Part shown: in pieces, positions 49,799 through 59,471 of the stretch
How the letters are laid out: every line of letters starts with the position of its first letter
Numbering within the stretch: the first letter of the stretch is position 1
Assembly (NCBI GenBank): GCA_048265065.1
Contig: JBLXCH010000004.1
Location: 14,674-78,673 of the forward strand
Direction: 5' to 3'
Source of the DNA: Motiliproteus sp048265065
Lineage (GTDB): Bacteria > Pseudomonadota > Gammaproteobacteria > Pseudomonadales > Balneatricaceae
Length of the DNA: 64,000 bases
Notes under the pieces: model-generated
Told to the model about the DNA's origin: nothing
Databases searched by the model: none
Seen by the model: the letters and a program-made list of their open reading frames with translations, nothing else
Made by a program: the position numbers and the translations under genes

Positions 49799-50902
49799 TT
49801 GAAAACAGCAAGATATCAATCTCTTAGTTTTAAGTGCTTAACAATAATGTTGAGTGTTTTTCTGTTTGCTAGTGTCGCGAAAGCGTCGAAGGTGGCTGAT
49901 TTATACACAGCGGAGGTTTTGGTCGCGGAGCAATCGGTGACGGTGGCGCCTAGTGTCGCACGTCAAGCCCTCGAACAAGTGTTGGTCAAAGTCACCGGGC
50001 GTCGTGACGTATTGAACTTCCCTCGCTTACAGCCACTACTTTCCGATCCGCTTCCTCTAATTCTCAAATACAGTTATGTGGCTACTAATACGCCGATTAC
50101 TGACGCGCAGGGACACGAACTACTAGCGCAGCGTTTAGTGGTGGAATTTAGCCAAGGATTATTAGACCAGAAACTTCGTGAGTTAGCCGTTCGCCCATTA
50201 GGTAATAATCGACCTGGTGTGTTGGTGTGGTTAGTGGAAGAAAAAGGCGGCGACCGCGAATACCTCGGTTTAGAAGATGACCCAGTGGTGCTTAACGCAC
50301 TACGTGCTGCTGCTGCAGGCCGCGGTTTGCCAGTGTTTCGCCCGTTACTCGACATTGAAGACACGACCGCCTTGCCGGTGAGTGATAGTTGGGGCTTTTT
50401 CACAGACAGCATTCGTAGCGCGTCAAAGCGTTACCAACCAGACTCTATTCTTGTCGGACGCCTTTTTTCTCAATCAGGACAATGGCGAACACAGTGGTTA
50501 CTGTTATGGGGAAATGACGTTACACAGTTTTCTGGACAAGGCACTCGTTTAAGAGATCAGATGACTAATGCGGTGAACTCGGTGGCAGATAAGCTATTTG
50601 CAGACTTTGTTCGACCTTCAATGGGCTCGTCAGAAGATGGTTATTTAGTTGAAGTTGAGGGCGTTTCGCACCTTGGAGATTACTTTCAGATTACGGATTT
50701 CTTAAAAGACCTTCCTGCGATTGAGAGTGTGATAATAGAAGCGGTCAATGCCGATCAGTTGCTATTAAGAGTGAATGTAGCCGGCACCATCGAGCAACTT
50801 AAACGATCATTGAGCTTGAACCAGCGGCTGTTACCGGAACAGGTACTTGATGCACAAGGGAGCGTTTCAGCGACTGCGTTACGTTATCGCTGGCAAGGAT
50901 AG
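49799..50902 (+). CDS. DUF2066 domain protein
   Basis: This is a 367-residue exported protein of the DUF2066 family. A signal-like helix (LTIMLSVFLFASVAKA) is followed by the domain with ALEQVLVKVTGRRDVLNFPRLQ near 60-80. The TTG at 49799 is chosen because TTGGAGA lies 8 bases upstream; an in-frame TTG at 49784 overlaps that site. The function is unknown, but the order DUF2066-perM-hda divergent from purM is conserved in many gammaproteobacteria. Confidence 0.86.
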   Translation: MKTARYQSLSFKCLTIMLSVFLFASVAKASKVADLYTAEVLVAEQSVTVAPSVARQALEQVLVKVTGRRDVLNFPRLQPLLSDPLPLILKYSYVATNTPITDAQGHELLAQRLVVEFSQGLLDQKLRELAVRPLGNNRPGVLVWLVEEKGGDREYLGLEDDPVVLNALRAAAAGRGLPVFRPLLDIEDTTALPVSDSWGFFTDSIRSASKRYQPDSILVGRLFSQSGQWRTQWLLLWGNDVTQFSGQGTRLRDQMTNAVNSVADKLFADFVRPSMGSSEDGYLVEVEGVSHLGDYFQITDFLKDLPAIESVIIEAVNADQLLLRVNVAGTIEQLKRSLSLNQRLLPEQVLDAQGSVSATALRYRWQG

Positions 50903-50905
50903 TCT

Positions 50906-52018
50906 ATGAGTGATTCACAACGCTGGTTTATACTTTGCGTATTCCTCATTTTTGGCGCGTTAGTCTATTTATTAGAGCCTATTCTTTTTCCATTTCTATG
51001 CGGGTTTCTGCTGGCTTATTTGTGGGACCCTGTCGCTGATAGACTAGAAGCCAAAGGCTGTAGCCGAACGTTGGCCGTGGTTATTGTCTTTACGCTATTT
51101 ACGATTGTGCTTGCCCTTCTTTTATTCTTATTGATTCCTATGCTTGGTCGTCAGTTTGATGCTTTTGGGCAACGGATTCCTTTGTTTTTTGATCGCTTAG
51201 ACACGGTAGTGTTTCCTTGGATGGAGTCTACGCTGGGCGTTGACCCGCGTTCTTTGGATCTGCAGAAAATCAGGGATGTACTGCAAGACCATTGGCGTCA
51301 AAGCGGCAATATTGCGACTCAAATTATTACCAAAACATCAGCGTCCGGTCTTGCGTTAATGGGTTGGTTGGCAAATCTGGTGCTGATTCCTGTTGTTCTT
51401 TTTTATCTTTTGCGTGACTGGGACATTATGATTGCCAAGATTAAAAGCTTACTGCCTTTGAATATCGAGCCGAAAGTTAGCCGTTGGGCGAAAGAATGCG
51501 ACGACGTGCTTGGTGCTTTTATCAAAGGGCAGTTGCTGGTGATGGTGTGCTTGGGTGTTGTCTATTCTATCGGTCTGACATTTATCGGCCTTGATGTCGC
51601 CTTGCTCATTGGTATGTTGGCCGGTTTAGCCAGTATTGTTCCATATATGGGTTTTATTGTCGGTATCATTGCTGCTGCCATCGCGGCTTATATGCAATTC
51701 CATGATGTATTTCATCTGTTATTAGTGCTGGGCGTATTTGGTGTTGGTCAAATGCTTGAAGGCATGGTGCTTACCCCATTGCTGGTTGGTGATAAAATTG
51801 GACTGCACCCTGTGGCTGTAATCTTTGCTGTGATGGCGGGCGGGCAGCTCTTCGGTTTTACCGGCGTCTTACTGGCTTTACCCATTGCCGCGATTATTAT
51901 GGTGTTGTTACGTCACCTACATGAAGGCTATTTGATTAGTGGTATTTACACGGCGCCTCATCATCAAGCTAAGGCTGATGACATAGCAGGGCCTTCTCAA
52001 AACAATGATGCAGTTTAA
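50906..52018 (+). CDS. perM: AI-2E family transporter (PerM-like)
   Basis: This is a 370-residue membrane protein of the UPF0118/AI-2E exporter family with about eight helices. The start FILCVFLIFGALVYLLEPILFPFLCGFLLAYLWDPVADRLE is shown only in part here: key residues are PILFPF near 26 and LLAYLWDP near 35. The C-half holds GLASIVPYMGFIVG near 250. It lies 3 bp after the DUF2066 gene and 17 bp before hda, in one operon. The transported solute is not known. Confidence 0.9.
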   Translation: MSDSQRWFILCVFLIFGALVYLLEPILFPFLCGFLLAYLWDPVADRLEAKGCSRTLAVVIVFTLFTIVLALLLFLLIPMLGRQFDAFGQRIPLFFDRLDTVVFPWMESTLGVDPRSLDLQKIRDVLQDHWRQSGNIATQIITKTSASGLALMGWLANLVLIPVVLFYLLRDWDIMIAKIKSLLPLNIEPKVSRWAKECDDVLGAFIKGQLLVMVCLGVVYSIGLTFIGLDVALLIGMLAGLASIVPYMGFIVGIIAAAIAAYMQFHDVFHLLLVLGVFGVGQMLEGMVLTPLLVGDKIGLHPVAVIFAVMAGGQLFGFTGVLLALPIAAIIMVLLRHLHEGYLISGIYTAPHHQAKADDIAGPSQNNDAV

Positions 52019-52035
52019 ATAAAGAAAAACTTATT

Positions 52036-52794
52036 GTGATAGCCTCTTCTTTACCACCGCAATTACCGCTAAGTGTACGTCTTCGCGACGATGCGCGGTT
52101 TGATAATTTTATTGATGATGGTAACGAGCCTGTGTTGATGGCGTTGCGGTCATTAGTATCTGATATCCCCCTAGATAACTTTATGTATTTGTGGGGTTCT
52201 CCTGGCGCAGGTTGCAGCCATTTGTTACAAGCAGCTTGCCAGCACTTTTCCGAGAATCATAGCGACCATGTTTGCAGTCGTGTTGCTGATGCTTCTTCAG
52301 AAAGCTATGGCCATACCTTTTATTTGTCGGTGGCAGAAGTGATCGATCATGGCCCTGAGGTTTTAGAATCATTAGAGTCTGTCGACTTGCTTTGTATTGA
52401 CGATATTCAGCTAATGGTCGGGCGAGAAGATTGGGAACAGGCGTTTTTCCATTTATTTAATCGTCTACGAGATCAAGGTAAGCGCCTCCTTGTAGCGGCT
52501 AAGCAAAGCCCTGCTGAACTTGATATTCAGTTGCCGGATTTACTGTCGCGACTTCGCTCTGGGCTTTGCTTCCAGTTACACAGCCTTTCTGACGAGAGTA
52601 AATGTGCAGCATTAATGCAGCGAGCCAAACTCCGCGGCTTAGAACTTAATGAAGAGGCCGCACATTACGTACTCAGCCGACACCAGCGTGACACCGGAGC
52701 GTTGTTTGATGCACTTGATTTGTTGGATGAAGCCTCGCTCACAGCCAAGCGCAAACTGACCATCCCTTTCATTAAATCCGTGTTTAACTGGTAA
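52036..52794 (+). CDS. hda: DnaA regulatory inactivator Hda
   Basis: This is a DnaA-like AAA+ protein that, with the beta clamp, makes DnaA hydrolyse ATP and so limits replication starts. The 252 residues begin at a GTG (MIASSLPPQLPLSVRLRDDARFDNF) with the clamp-binding PQLPLSV near residue 7. The Walker A loop reads WGSPGAGCSHLLQAA; the lysine is replaced, as is normal in Hda. Walker B is LLCIDDIQLM near 116, and SRLRSGLCFQL near 174 is the arginine-finger region. Confidence 0.95.
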   Translation: MIASSLPPQLPLSVRLRDDARFDNFIDDGNEPVLMALRSLVSDIPLDNFMYLWGSPGAGCSHLLQAACQHFSENHSDHVCSRVADASSESYGHTFYLSVAEVIDHGPEVLESLESVDLLCIDDIQLMVGREDWEQAFFHLFNRLRDQGKRLLVAAKQSPAELDIQLPDLLSRLRSGLCFQLHSLSDESKCAALMQRAKLRGLELNEEAAHYVLSRHQRDTGALFDALDLLDEASLTAKRKLTIPFIKSVFNW

Positions 52795-52830
52795 ACGGAT
52801 TCTATTTATACGTAACTAAGAGTTTTTGTT

Positions 52831-53040
52831 ATGAGCCGAACTGAGCGAGATTTCTTTCAGCGTACCGATGAAGATCAGCAAGCGTTTTTAACGCAAACAT
52901 GGTGTGACCACTGTATGGCCGCCGATTTAGGGATGACCGACCCTCAAGAGTATGAAGAGGAAGGAGTGTTGGTTATTGAAGGGACGTGTAAAAAATGTGG
53001 TAACCCTGTAACCACTGAACTGACAGATGATGAGCTGTAA
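52831..53040 (+). CDS. Small zinc-ribbon protein
   Basis: This is a 69-residue acidic protein with two CxxC knuckles, CDHC near residue 25 and CKKCG near 53, which can bind one zinc. I do not recognise a named family. It lies 36 bp after hda on the same strand and 45 bp before an acetyltransferase gene, so it may be part of that transcript. Confidence 0.75.
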   Translation: MSRTERDFFQRTDEDQQAFLTQTWCDHCMAADLGMTDPQEYEEEGVLVIEGTCKKCGNPVTTELTDDEL

Positions 53041-53085
53041 TTACGCCACTGCTGATTTTCGACCGAATGAGAATAGAGAACGCCA

Positions 53086-53565
53086 ATGTTTACCTGTGAA
53101 ATTGTTAACTATCGCCACCCGCAACAGGCTAAAGATCTGATTAACTTACTTGATCACTATGCGCGAGATCCGATGGGTGGCGGTAAACCGATCACAAAGA
53201 CGGTGCGTGAAAACTTAGTCAATGAACTGGCACGTTTGCCCCATGCTTTTAGTGTAATGGTGTACGAAGGGGATAAAGCGGTCGCTTTGACGAACTGTTT
53301 TGAAGGGTTCTCAACATTTAAAGCGCAGCCGCTAATCAATATCCATGACGTTATGGTGCATAGTGATTACCGCGGTAAAGGATTAAGTAAAATACTGCTC
53401 GCGAAAGTGGAAGAAATTGCTAAAGCAAGAGGGTGTTGCAAGGTGACACTGGAAGTTCTAGAGGGTAATCATGCTGCGCAAAAAGCGTATCAGTCATTTG
53501 GTTTTGAAGGCTACGAACTTGACCCTGCCAGTGGCAAGGCCATGTTCTGGCAAAAGATGCTCTAG
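53086..53565 (+). CDS. GNAT family N-acetyltransferase
   Basis: This is a 159-residue GNAT-fold acetyltransferase. The acetyl-CoA loop is VHSDYRGKGLSKILLAKVEE near residues 92-111, followed by CCKVTLEVLEGNHAAQKAYQSFGFEGYEL as expected: key residues LEVLEGN near 126 and AYQSFGF near 137. The acceptor is unknown. It is convergent with a DUF2069 gene, and the two overlap by 4 bp at their stops. Confidence 0.88.
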   Translation: MFTCEIVNYRHPQQAKDLINLLDHYARDPMGGGKPITKTVRENLVNELARLPHAFSVMVYEGDKAVALTNCFEGFSTFKAQPLINIHDVMVHSDYRGKGLSKILLAKVEEIAKARGCCKVTLEVLEGNHAAQKAYQSFGFEGYELDPASGKAMFWQKML

Positions 53566-53960
53566 TGAGTGGTTGTTGCAGCCTGGGCTTTCAGATCCTT
53601 ACCGTACCAACGTACATAAAGCATGGCTGTGGTGAACAGCAGAATCGTTAATACCGACTCGCCCACACCAAAAATCATTTGTACCGGCGACATTGACCAA
53701 ATAACTCCGCTGCAGAAATACACCAAAATCACAAAACATAACCATACGCAGGTGCGCTGCTTACCCATGAGCACGCCTGGGAGAAATAGCGCTAGTGGTA
53801 TTACCTGAATCAACGTAATGGTAATGGGGTTTGCTGTTGGCGGTGGTGATATAGCTAGTGTCCAGGCGCTGATAAAACCGATCAATACGATCAATAGAAT
53901 TTGTGTTAACAGCAAAGCAATTTTTGCTTTACGAGCAAAAGGGGTCATAAGTGATTCCAA
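53562..53960 (-). CDS. DUF2069 membrane protein
   Basis: This is a 132-residue protein with four membrane helices, matching the DUF2069 family, which is commonly found beside wrbA. The function is unknown. It follows the wrbA-like and arsC genes on the same strand after 95 bp, so it may be read from the same promoter or its own. Confidence 0.82.
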   Translation of the reverse strand: MESLMTPFARKAKIALLLTQILLIVLIGFISAWTLAISPPPTANPITITLIQVIPLALFLPGVLMGKQRTCVWLCFVILVYFCSGVIWSMSPVQMIFGVGESVLTILLFTTAMLYVRWYGKDLKAQAATTTH

Positions 53961-54055
53961 TTATTGATTCGGGCTATTCGCCTTTTAAACATCTGCTGAA
54001 TGCTTTATGCGTCTAGGGTGCAGTATTATAACGTTGTCTGCCGGCTGATCACCAT

Positions 54056-54664
54056 TTAATGGGTTGCGAGTTTTACGGCAAGTTCGGCAATTCGTTTCCC
54101 TTGGGCAAAACACAGTTGTTGTTCAATTTCGGTAAAGTTTGCATTGCTTTTTTCACCGGTAACCCGCGTTGCGCCATAAGGTGTTCCTCCAGCGGTGGTA
54201 TTAAGTAAACCAGATTCACTGTAAGGCACACCCGCCAGCACCATGCCGTGATGGAGCAGTGGCAACATCATTGAAAGTAGCGTTGTTTCTTGCCCGCCGT
54301 GCAGACTGGCGGTAGCGCTGAACACACCAGCAGGCTTACCTACTAAAGTGCCGGTCATCCACAAGTTTGATGTTTGATCGAGAAAATACTTCAGCGGTGC
54401 CGCCATATTGCCAAAGCGTGTGGGCGAACCAAGAAATAAACCGCTGCATTGTGCTAAATCATCATTACTGCAGTAGACTGCGCCGGCAGTGGGGACTTCC
54501 GGCTCAGTGGCTTCGCAGTTCGCTGAAACAGCAGGAACTGTACGTAAGCGTGCTTCTATCCCTACAGATTCAATGCCTCTAGCTATTTGCTGAGCCATCG
54601 CTTCGGTTGTACCTGTACGGCTGTAATATAAAACCAGAATGTAGGGTGCGGAGACTGTTGCCAT
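54056..54664 (-). CDS. wrbA: NAD(P)H:quinone oxidoreductase, WrbA type
   Basis: This is a flavodoxin-fold enzyme that reduces quinones by two electrons using NAD(P)H. The FMN phosphate loop is LYYSRTGTTEAMAQQIARG near residues 12-30. GLFLGSPTRFGNMAAPLKYFLDQ near 75-97 and FSATASLHGGQETTLLSM near 114 are family signatures. At 202 residues it is normal. Its ATG overlaps the last base of the arsC stop, so it is coupled to that gene. Confidence 0.93.
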   Translation of the reverse strand: MATVSAPYILVLYYSRTGTTEAMAQQIARGIESVGIEARLRTVPAVSANCEATEPEVPTAGAVYCSNDDLAQCSGLFLGSPTRFGNMAAPLKYFLDQTSNLWMTGTLVGKPAGVFSATASLHGGQETTLLSMMLPLLHHGMVLAGVPYSESGLLNTTAGGTPYGATRVTGEKSNANFTEIEQQLCFAQGKRIAELAVKLATH

Positions 54665-55014
54665 TATGTGAAGTCCAGCACGTTTTCTGGAGGGCGACCG
54701 ATCACAGCGCGAGTATCAGAAATTGCAATAGGGCGCTCGATTAGGCGAGGGAACTCGATCATAGCGTCGATGAGTTGATCGTCAGACAAAGAAAGGTCCT
54801 TCAGGTTATTCGCTTTGTATTCATCTTCACCTTTGCGAAGTAACTCGCGAGGAGTGATCGCAAGTTTATCCAATACCGTCACTAATTCTTCACGGCTGGG
54901 TGGATTTTCCAGATAAAGGCGAATTTCAGGCTCAATCCCTTTTTCTTGTAATAAGGCTAATGCTTGGCGAGATTTAGAGCATCGAGGGTTATGGTACAAA
55001 GTAATTGTGGTCAT
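54664..55014 (-). CDS. arsC: Arsenate reductase (glutaredoxin-dependent) ArsC family
   Basis: This is a 116-residue ArsC-type reductase. The catalytic cysteine is in YHNPRCSKSRQALALL near residue 12. The arginines near the end (RPIAISDTRAVIGRPPE, about 93-109) help bind arsenate. It lies in front of wrbA with a shared base. No other ars gene is nearby, and this family also includes YfgD-like members of less certain function. Confidence 0.9.
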   Translation of the reverse strand: MTTITLYHNPRCSKSRQALALLQEKGIEPEIRLYLENPPSREELVTVLDKLAITPRELLRKGEDEYKANNLKDLSLSDDQLIDAMIEFPRLIERPIAISDTRAVIGRPPENVLDFT

Positions 55015-55135
55015 AATATCAGTCGCTTAACTCGGGGAAACCTTAAGGGCAAACAACGCTCTTAGAGAATTACGCTATTTTGTTGCCAAATGAACCGCTA
55101 TTCTAAACTGCAACTACGCTGAGGCAAGGATTAAG

Positions 55136-56410
55136 ATGAATACACTTAGAAAAGACAATAATAAGGCCGAGTTTGGGTTGAATAACTTGAAGCTTGGCGT
55201 GCGTTTTGTCGTGTATTTATTCCGTCAGTTTTTAGCGAACAAAGGAGCGTTGAATGCTGCTGCATTAACGTACACCACTTTATTTGCGGTTGTTCCTTTG
55301 CTGACAGTCACTTACACAATGATCTCTTCGATACCTTCTTTCAATGAATTTGGTGTGCAGATAGAAGACCTGATTTTTGAGAACTTCATACCTACAACCG
55401 GCTCTGCAGTGCGAGGTCATTTATTAGAGTTTGCAACGCAAGCCCGTAGTTTAACCGCAGTGGGTATTGGCTTTTTGATCATTACAGCGTATTTGATGAT
55501 CAAAACTATAGAGGCTGCTTTTAATCGCGTTTGGCGAATCCAACGATCCAGAAAAGGGGTTGCGAGCTTTCTCCTCTACTGGGCTGTTCTTAGCTTGGGT
55601 CCGTTGTTGCTCGGTCTAGGGTTTGCGCTGACTTCTTATATCGCCTCGCTCCCTTATATTAGTGATGCAACATCATTTGCAGGGCAGTTTGGTGCATTAC
55701 GGTTGTTACCGATTATTACCAGCGCAGCGGCATTTACGTTGTTGTATGCGGCGGTACCTAACTGCCATGTGCCGTTTCATCACGCGTTAGTCGGTGGTTT
55801 TGTTGTTGCCTTGATTTTTGAAGGTGCGAAACAAGGCTTTACGTTATTTGTTACGCAATTTCCTTCCTACCAACTTATTTATGGTGCTTTTGCTGCGGTT
55901 CCTCTCTTTTTGCTGTGGATTTATATTTCGTGGATTATTGTCTTGCTAGGTGCCGAACTGGTGAGAGCTATTTCTTACTTTCAAGAAGATGCTTATGAAA
56001 GCTCATCGAGAAAGTCTGGCTGGTTGTTACTCATTTTAGAAACGCTTTGGCTTAGTCACCGGGAAGGTCAGGCGGTAAGTAACAAAGTGTTGAAAAAAGG
56101 TTTTCCTCGGTTATCAGCGGCAAATCGTGACGAATATATCCTTTTGCTGACAGAAGCCAAACTCATTGAGAAAACTCAAGAGGGCGATTTTGTACTCAAT
56201 AAAGATCTTAATCATTTACCGTTGATTGAGTTGTTCCACTATTTCCCTTGGCCATTACCGAAAAAAGTCACGCTGGTAGTTGATAGGCCGTGGTTAGCCC
56301 CGTTGAACGCTCAGCTTAAAGCTTTTGATGATAGTCGGGCCGCGCATTTTGAGCAGCCGCTTGCGGCGGTGTTTGCCGAGGATGAATCCTCAGCGTCTGC
56401 TGCGTCTTAG
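55136..56410 (+). CDS. YihY family inner membrane protein
   Basis: This is a 424-residue protein with the six-helix YihY/virulence factor BrkB fold. NKGALNAAALTYTTLFAVVPLLTV near 38-61 and FLLWIYISWIIVLLGAELVRAI near 260 are diagnostic. A winged-helix-like cytoplasmic C-terminus follows. It was once annotated as RNase BN, wrongly. The function is still unclear. The stop overlaps the convergent lytic transglycosylase gene by 4 bp. Confidence 0.9.
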   Translation: MNTLRKDNNKAEFGLNNLKLGVRFVVYLFRQFLANKGALNAAALTYTTLFAVVPLLTVTYTMISSIPSFNEFGVQIEDLIFENFIPTTGSAVRGHLLEFATQARSLTAVGIGFLIITAYLMIKTIEAAFNRVWRIQRSRKGVASFLLYWAVLSLGPLLLGLGFALTSYIASLPYISDATSFAGQFGALRLLPIITSAAAFTLLYAAVPNCHVPFHHALVGGFVVALIFEGAKQGFTLFVTQFPSYQLIYGAFAAVPLFLLWIYISWIIVLLGAELVRAISYFQEDAYESSSRKSGWLLLILETLWLSHREGQAVSNKVLKKGFPRLSAANRDEYILLLTEAKLIEKTQEGDFVLNKDLNHLPLIELFHYFPWPLPKKVTLVVDRPWLAPLNAQLKAFDDSRAAHFEQPLAAVFAEDESSASAAS

Positions 56411-56967
56411 TCTTGATATCGACGCTGCGCAGCGTAAACCTTGTTAGGGTATTTCATTTTCCCGTAGCTGCCGTTATAGCGAGCTAAAGCTTCGGTGATA
56501 TTGTTCTTCGATCTTTTAAGATAATAACTAAGAATGGTACAGCCGTAGCGTAGGTTGGTGTCAATATCCATTAGGTTGTCTTTCGGACGGCCTATCTCTT
56601 TTTTCCAAAAAGGCATAATTTGCATTAGCCCTTGTGCACCGACAACAGAAATCGCGAAACGCTGAAATAAGCTTTCTGTATGAATAACGCCGAGAACTAA
56701 GTCTATGGGTAGGTTAGCCCGGTTGGCTTCTCTGTGTGCGACACGCAGAATATGGATACGCTCCTGATCATCTTCAATGTAGCGAGAAGTGCGGTTAGAC
56801 ATATCTGCTAACCAGACTTGTGCGTCAAAGTGATCTTCAAAACTGGATGCTTCACCCGCGGCTTCTTTCAATAAAGCCAGCAATTCGGGGTCAATTTGTT
56901 CTGCCGCCCATGTTGAAGTGCACAAAGCTATCCAGAGGGTTAAGACGCTAAATATTCGTAGACTCAT
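56407..56967 (-). CDS. Lytic transglycosylase, SLT domain
   Basis: This is a 186-residue exported murein lytic transglycosylase. The signal peptide is at 1-21 (LTLWIALCTSTWAA). The SLT core follows, with the catalytic glutamate in GVIHTESLFQRFAIS near 105, then GAQGLMQIMPFW and ALARYNGSYG near 165. It is shorter than most MltC/Slt proteins. It cleaves glycan strands to 1,6-anhydromuropeptides. It is downstream of proS but separated by a terminator. Confidence 0.9.
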   Translation of the reverse strand: MSLRIFSVLTLWIALCTSTWAAEQIDPELLALLKEAAGEASSFEDHFDAQVWLADMSNRTSRYIEDDQERIHILRVAHREANRANLPIDLVLGVIHTESLFQRFAISVVGAQGLMQIMPFWKKEIGRPKDNLMDIDTNLRYGCTILSYYLKRSKNNITEALARYNGSYGKMKYPNKVYAAQRRYQD

Positions 56968-57020
56968 TCTTTGTTGCCAATGACAAAGTTAGACCTACAG
57001 TTTACTGCCCTTAGAGCAAA

Positions 57021-57045
57021 AAAAAACGGGGAAGGCCCCGTTTTT
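57021..57045. terminator. Terminator of proS
   Basis: CGGGG and CCCCG form the stem with loop AAGG, flanked by six A and five T, about 50 bp after the proS stop. It is symmetrical and could work in both directions. Confidence 0.92.
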
Positions 57046-57094
57046 ATGTTCATTTGCGATAGGTCAGTGATTTCGATAAAAACCTATCGTTTAT

Positions 57095-58813
57095 TTAGCG
57101 ACGGATATGGTTTTTTAGAAACTCAGAAATTCCATCTGCTGGAATGTCCTGACGGTCTTCATCGCGGCGCCCTTTATACTCTAAGGTGCCGTTCTTTAAT
57201 CCGCGGTCACTGATGACCACACGATGAGGAATGCCCATTAACTCCATATCTGCGAACTTCACCCCAGGGCGCTCTTTGCGATCATCAACAAGTACGTCGT
57301 AGCCAGCTTCAGTTAACTGGGCATACAGCGCTTCTGTGGTTTTATGTACATCGTCAAATTTTTCTGGGTTCAATGGAATCAGCGCAATATGGAAAGGGGC
57401 AATGGTATCAGGCCAGATTATCCCGTTCTCATCATGGTTTTGCTCGATTGCTGCGGCTACGACTCGGGTCACACCAATGCCGTAACAACCCATTTCCATG
57501 ACGACTGCTTTGCCATTTTCATCAAGTACTTTTGCGTTTAGGGCTGCACTGTATTTATTGCCAAGCTGGAAAATATGGCCGACCTCTATACCGCGCTTAA
57601 TAACAATGTGGCCGGTGCCGTCAGGGCTTGGATCACCTTCTACAACGTTACGAAGATCAGCAATGGCAGGTACAGCGAGATCGCGTTCCCAGTTAATACC
57701 GAAGTAATGCTTCCCATCGATATTTGCGCCCGCACTGAAGTCACTAGAGTGAGCTACGGTGCGATCAATAATACAAGGGATAGGCAAGTTGATTGGGCCA
57801 AGAGAACCTGGGCCTGCATTCAGTAGTTGGCGAATTTCTTCTTCAGTAGCCATGCGAAGAGGCTCAGCGACTTCTGCTAATTTTTCGGCTTTGATCTCGT
57901 TTAGCTCGTGGTCACCGCGGACAAGCAGGGCAACGAAATCAGCTTCGCTTTCTTCGGATGCAGCAACGATGAGGGTTTTCACTGTTTTTTCGATAGCTAT
58001 ATCAAACTGCTCAACCAGCTCTGCTATCGTTTTGGCGTTAGGGGTGTCTACGAGCGTCAATTCTTGGGTCGCAGCCGGTCTTGCGCCTATTGGCATCAAT
58101 GCTTCTGCTGTTTCGATGTTAGCGGCGTAATCGCTGCTGTCGCTGAAGGCAATGTCGTCTTCGCCAGATTCTGCCAATACATGGAACTCGTGAGATGAGT
58201 TACCACCAATGCTGCCTGAGTCTGCCTGCACAGGTCTAAAGTCCAACCCTAAGCGGTCAAAAATACGAGTGTATGTGGCGTGCATTATTTCATAAGTCTG
58301 CTGCAGCGACTCTTCATTAATGTGGAAAGAGTAAGCATCCTTCATGATGAATTCACGGGAGCGCATGACACCAAAACGGGGACGAATTTCATCACGGAAC
58401 TTAGTTTGTACCTGATAAAAATTAGCAGGGAGTTGGCGATAGCTGCTGAGCTCACGGCGAATTAGATCAGTGATGACTTCTTCATGGGTAGGGCCGATAC
58501 AAAACGAACGGTTATGGCGGTCATTGACACGAAGTAGTTCTGGCCCATATTGTTCCCAACGTCCCGACTCTTCCCATAGTTCTGCGGGTTGGATGGCTGG
58601 CATCAGCACTTCTTGGCCACCGGCACGATCCATTTCTTCACGGATAATAGATTCGACTTTACGTAGTGTACGGAGACCCATCGGGAGCCATGTGTATAGT
58701 CCTGAAGCAAGTTTACGAATCATACCTGCACGAAGCATGAGCTGATGGCTGATGACCTCAGCATCGGCAGGTGTTTCTTTTAACGTTGCGATCAAGTACT
58801 GGCTGGCGCGCAT
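57095..58813 (-). CDS. proS: Prolyl-tRNA synthetase
   Basis: This is a class II synthetase that charges tRNA-Pro. The 572 residues fit the bacterial type with the editing insert. Motif 1 includes GMIRKLASGLYTWLPMGLR near 29-47. Motif 2 is TKFRDEIRPRFGVMRSREFIMKDAYSFH (key residues FRDEIRPR near 138). The insert spans about 225-400. Motif 3 is EMGCYGIGVTRVVAA near 442. The anticodon-binding domain closes it (DVLVDDRKERPGVKFADMEL). Confidence 0.97.
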   Translation of the reverse strand: MRASQYLIATLKETPADAEVISHQLMLRAGMIRKLASGLYTWLPMGLRTLRKVESIIREEMDRAGGQEVLMPAIQPAELWEESGRWEQYGPELLRVNDRHNRSFCIGPTHEEVITDLIRRELSSYRQLPANFYQVQTKFRDEIRPRFGVMRSREFIMKDAYSFHINEESLQQTYEIMHATYTRIFDRLGLDFRPVQADSGSIGGNSSHEFHVLAESGEDDIAFSDSSDYAANIETAEALMPIGARPAATQELTLVDTPNAKTIAELVEQFDIAIEKTVKTLIVAASEESEADFVALLVRGDHELNEIKAEKLAEVAEPLRMATEEEIRQLLNAGPGSLGPINLPIPCIIDRTVAHSSDFSAGANIDGKHYFGINWERDLAVPAIADLRNVVEGDPSPDGTGHIVIKRGIEVGHIFQLGNKYSAALNAKVLDENGKAVVMEMGCYGIGVTRVVAAAIEQNHDENGIIWPDTIAPFHIALIPLNPEKFDDVHKTTEALYAQLTEAGYDVLVDDRKERPGVKFADMELMGIPHRVVISDRGLKNGTLEYKGRRDEDRQDIPADGISEFLKNHIRR

Positions 58814-58914
58814 GGGCTATAGACTCTTTATTATTTGTACACAGACAAATTATTTAAACGGTAAAAATGAATAAGGCGAACATTGTACGAAGGGTTAGTG
58901 GATGCAACAAGCCT

Positions 58915-59427
58915 TCACTGCGAGTTATGTCTATATTGTGCTTCAAGTTCTTGGAGTCGTTGTGCTAGCGCTTCTAATTGATGTTCATTAAATACGTCAA
59001 TATGGTGTTGCTTTAAATGGGCGGAGGTGACTCCTTGACCTTCTACTAAGGTGTTAGAAAAGGTGCCGTCATAGGTTGCTTCATTACCGCATGAAGGGCT
59101 TTTCGATTTAAGTAAGGCAAGGCGAATTTTGTGCTTTTTGCAAAGTGCTACAGCGGCTTCGGCGCCAGCAATAAAAAAGTTGCTGACATCGTGGTTAGCG
59201 TTATTCAGCACCGGCACGCTTTGCTGCAATACCGCTAGGCCATCAGCGCCTTGTATTTCTGCAGGCGGGCGCGGGACCGGCAAGCCGCCAGCGACTTCTG
59301 GGCATAATGACACAATGCGGTTTTGCGCTTTCCAACGTTGGAATAAGGGGTGTGTAAGTAGTGAGTGTTGTCCATCATAACGAACCTTTTCACCGAGCAA
59401 ACACTGGCTTACTAATATTTTTTCCAA
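58915..59427 (-). CDS. DUF523 domain protein
   Basis: This is a 170-residue protein of the DUF523 family. The start EKILVSQCLLGEKVRYDG and the segments VSLCPEVAGGLPVPRPPAEIQG and LLKSKSPSCGNEATYDG carry conserved cysteines that suggest a metal or cluster site. The function is unknown. It is 44 bp after the asparaginase gene on the same strand. Confidence 0.87.
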   Translation of the reverse strand: MEKILVSQCLLGEKVRYDGQHSLLTHPLFQRWKAQNRIVSLCPEVAGGLPVPRPPAEIQGADGLAVLQQSVPVLNNANHDVSNFFIAGAEAAVALCKKHKIRLALLKSKSPSCGNEATYDGTFSNTLVEGQGVTSAHLKQHHIDVFNEHQLEALAQRLQELEAQYRHNSQ

Positions 59428-59471
59428 TTGGCCTCCTGGTGTTAAGACGCCCTCTACATAGCATGTTTAGG

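Noticed and set aside
57759..58130. 123-codon plus-strand frame opposite proS
   Set aside because: It is an antisense shadow of a highly conserved synthetase gene, with no family features of its own.
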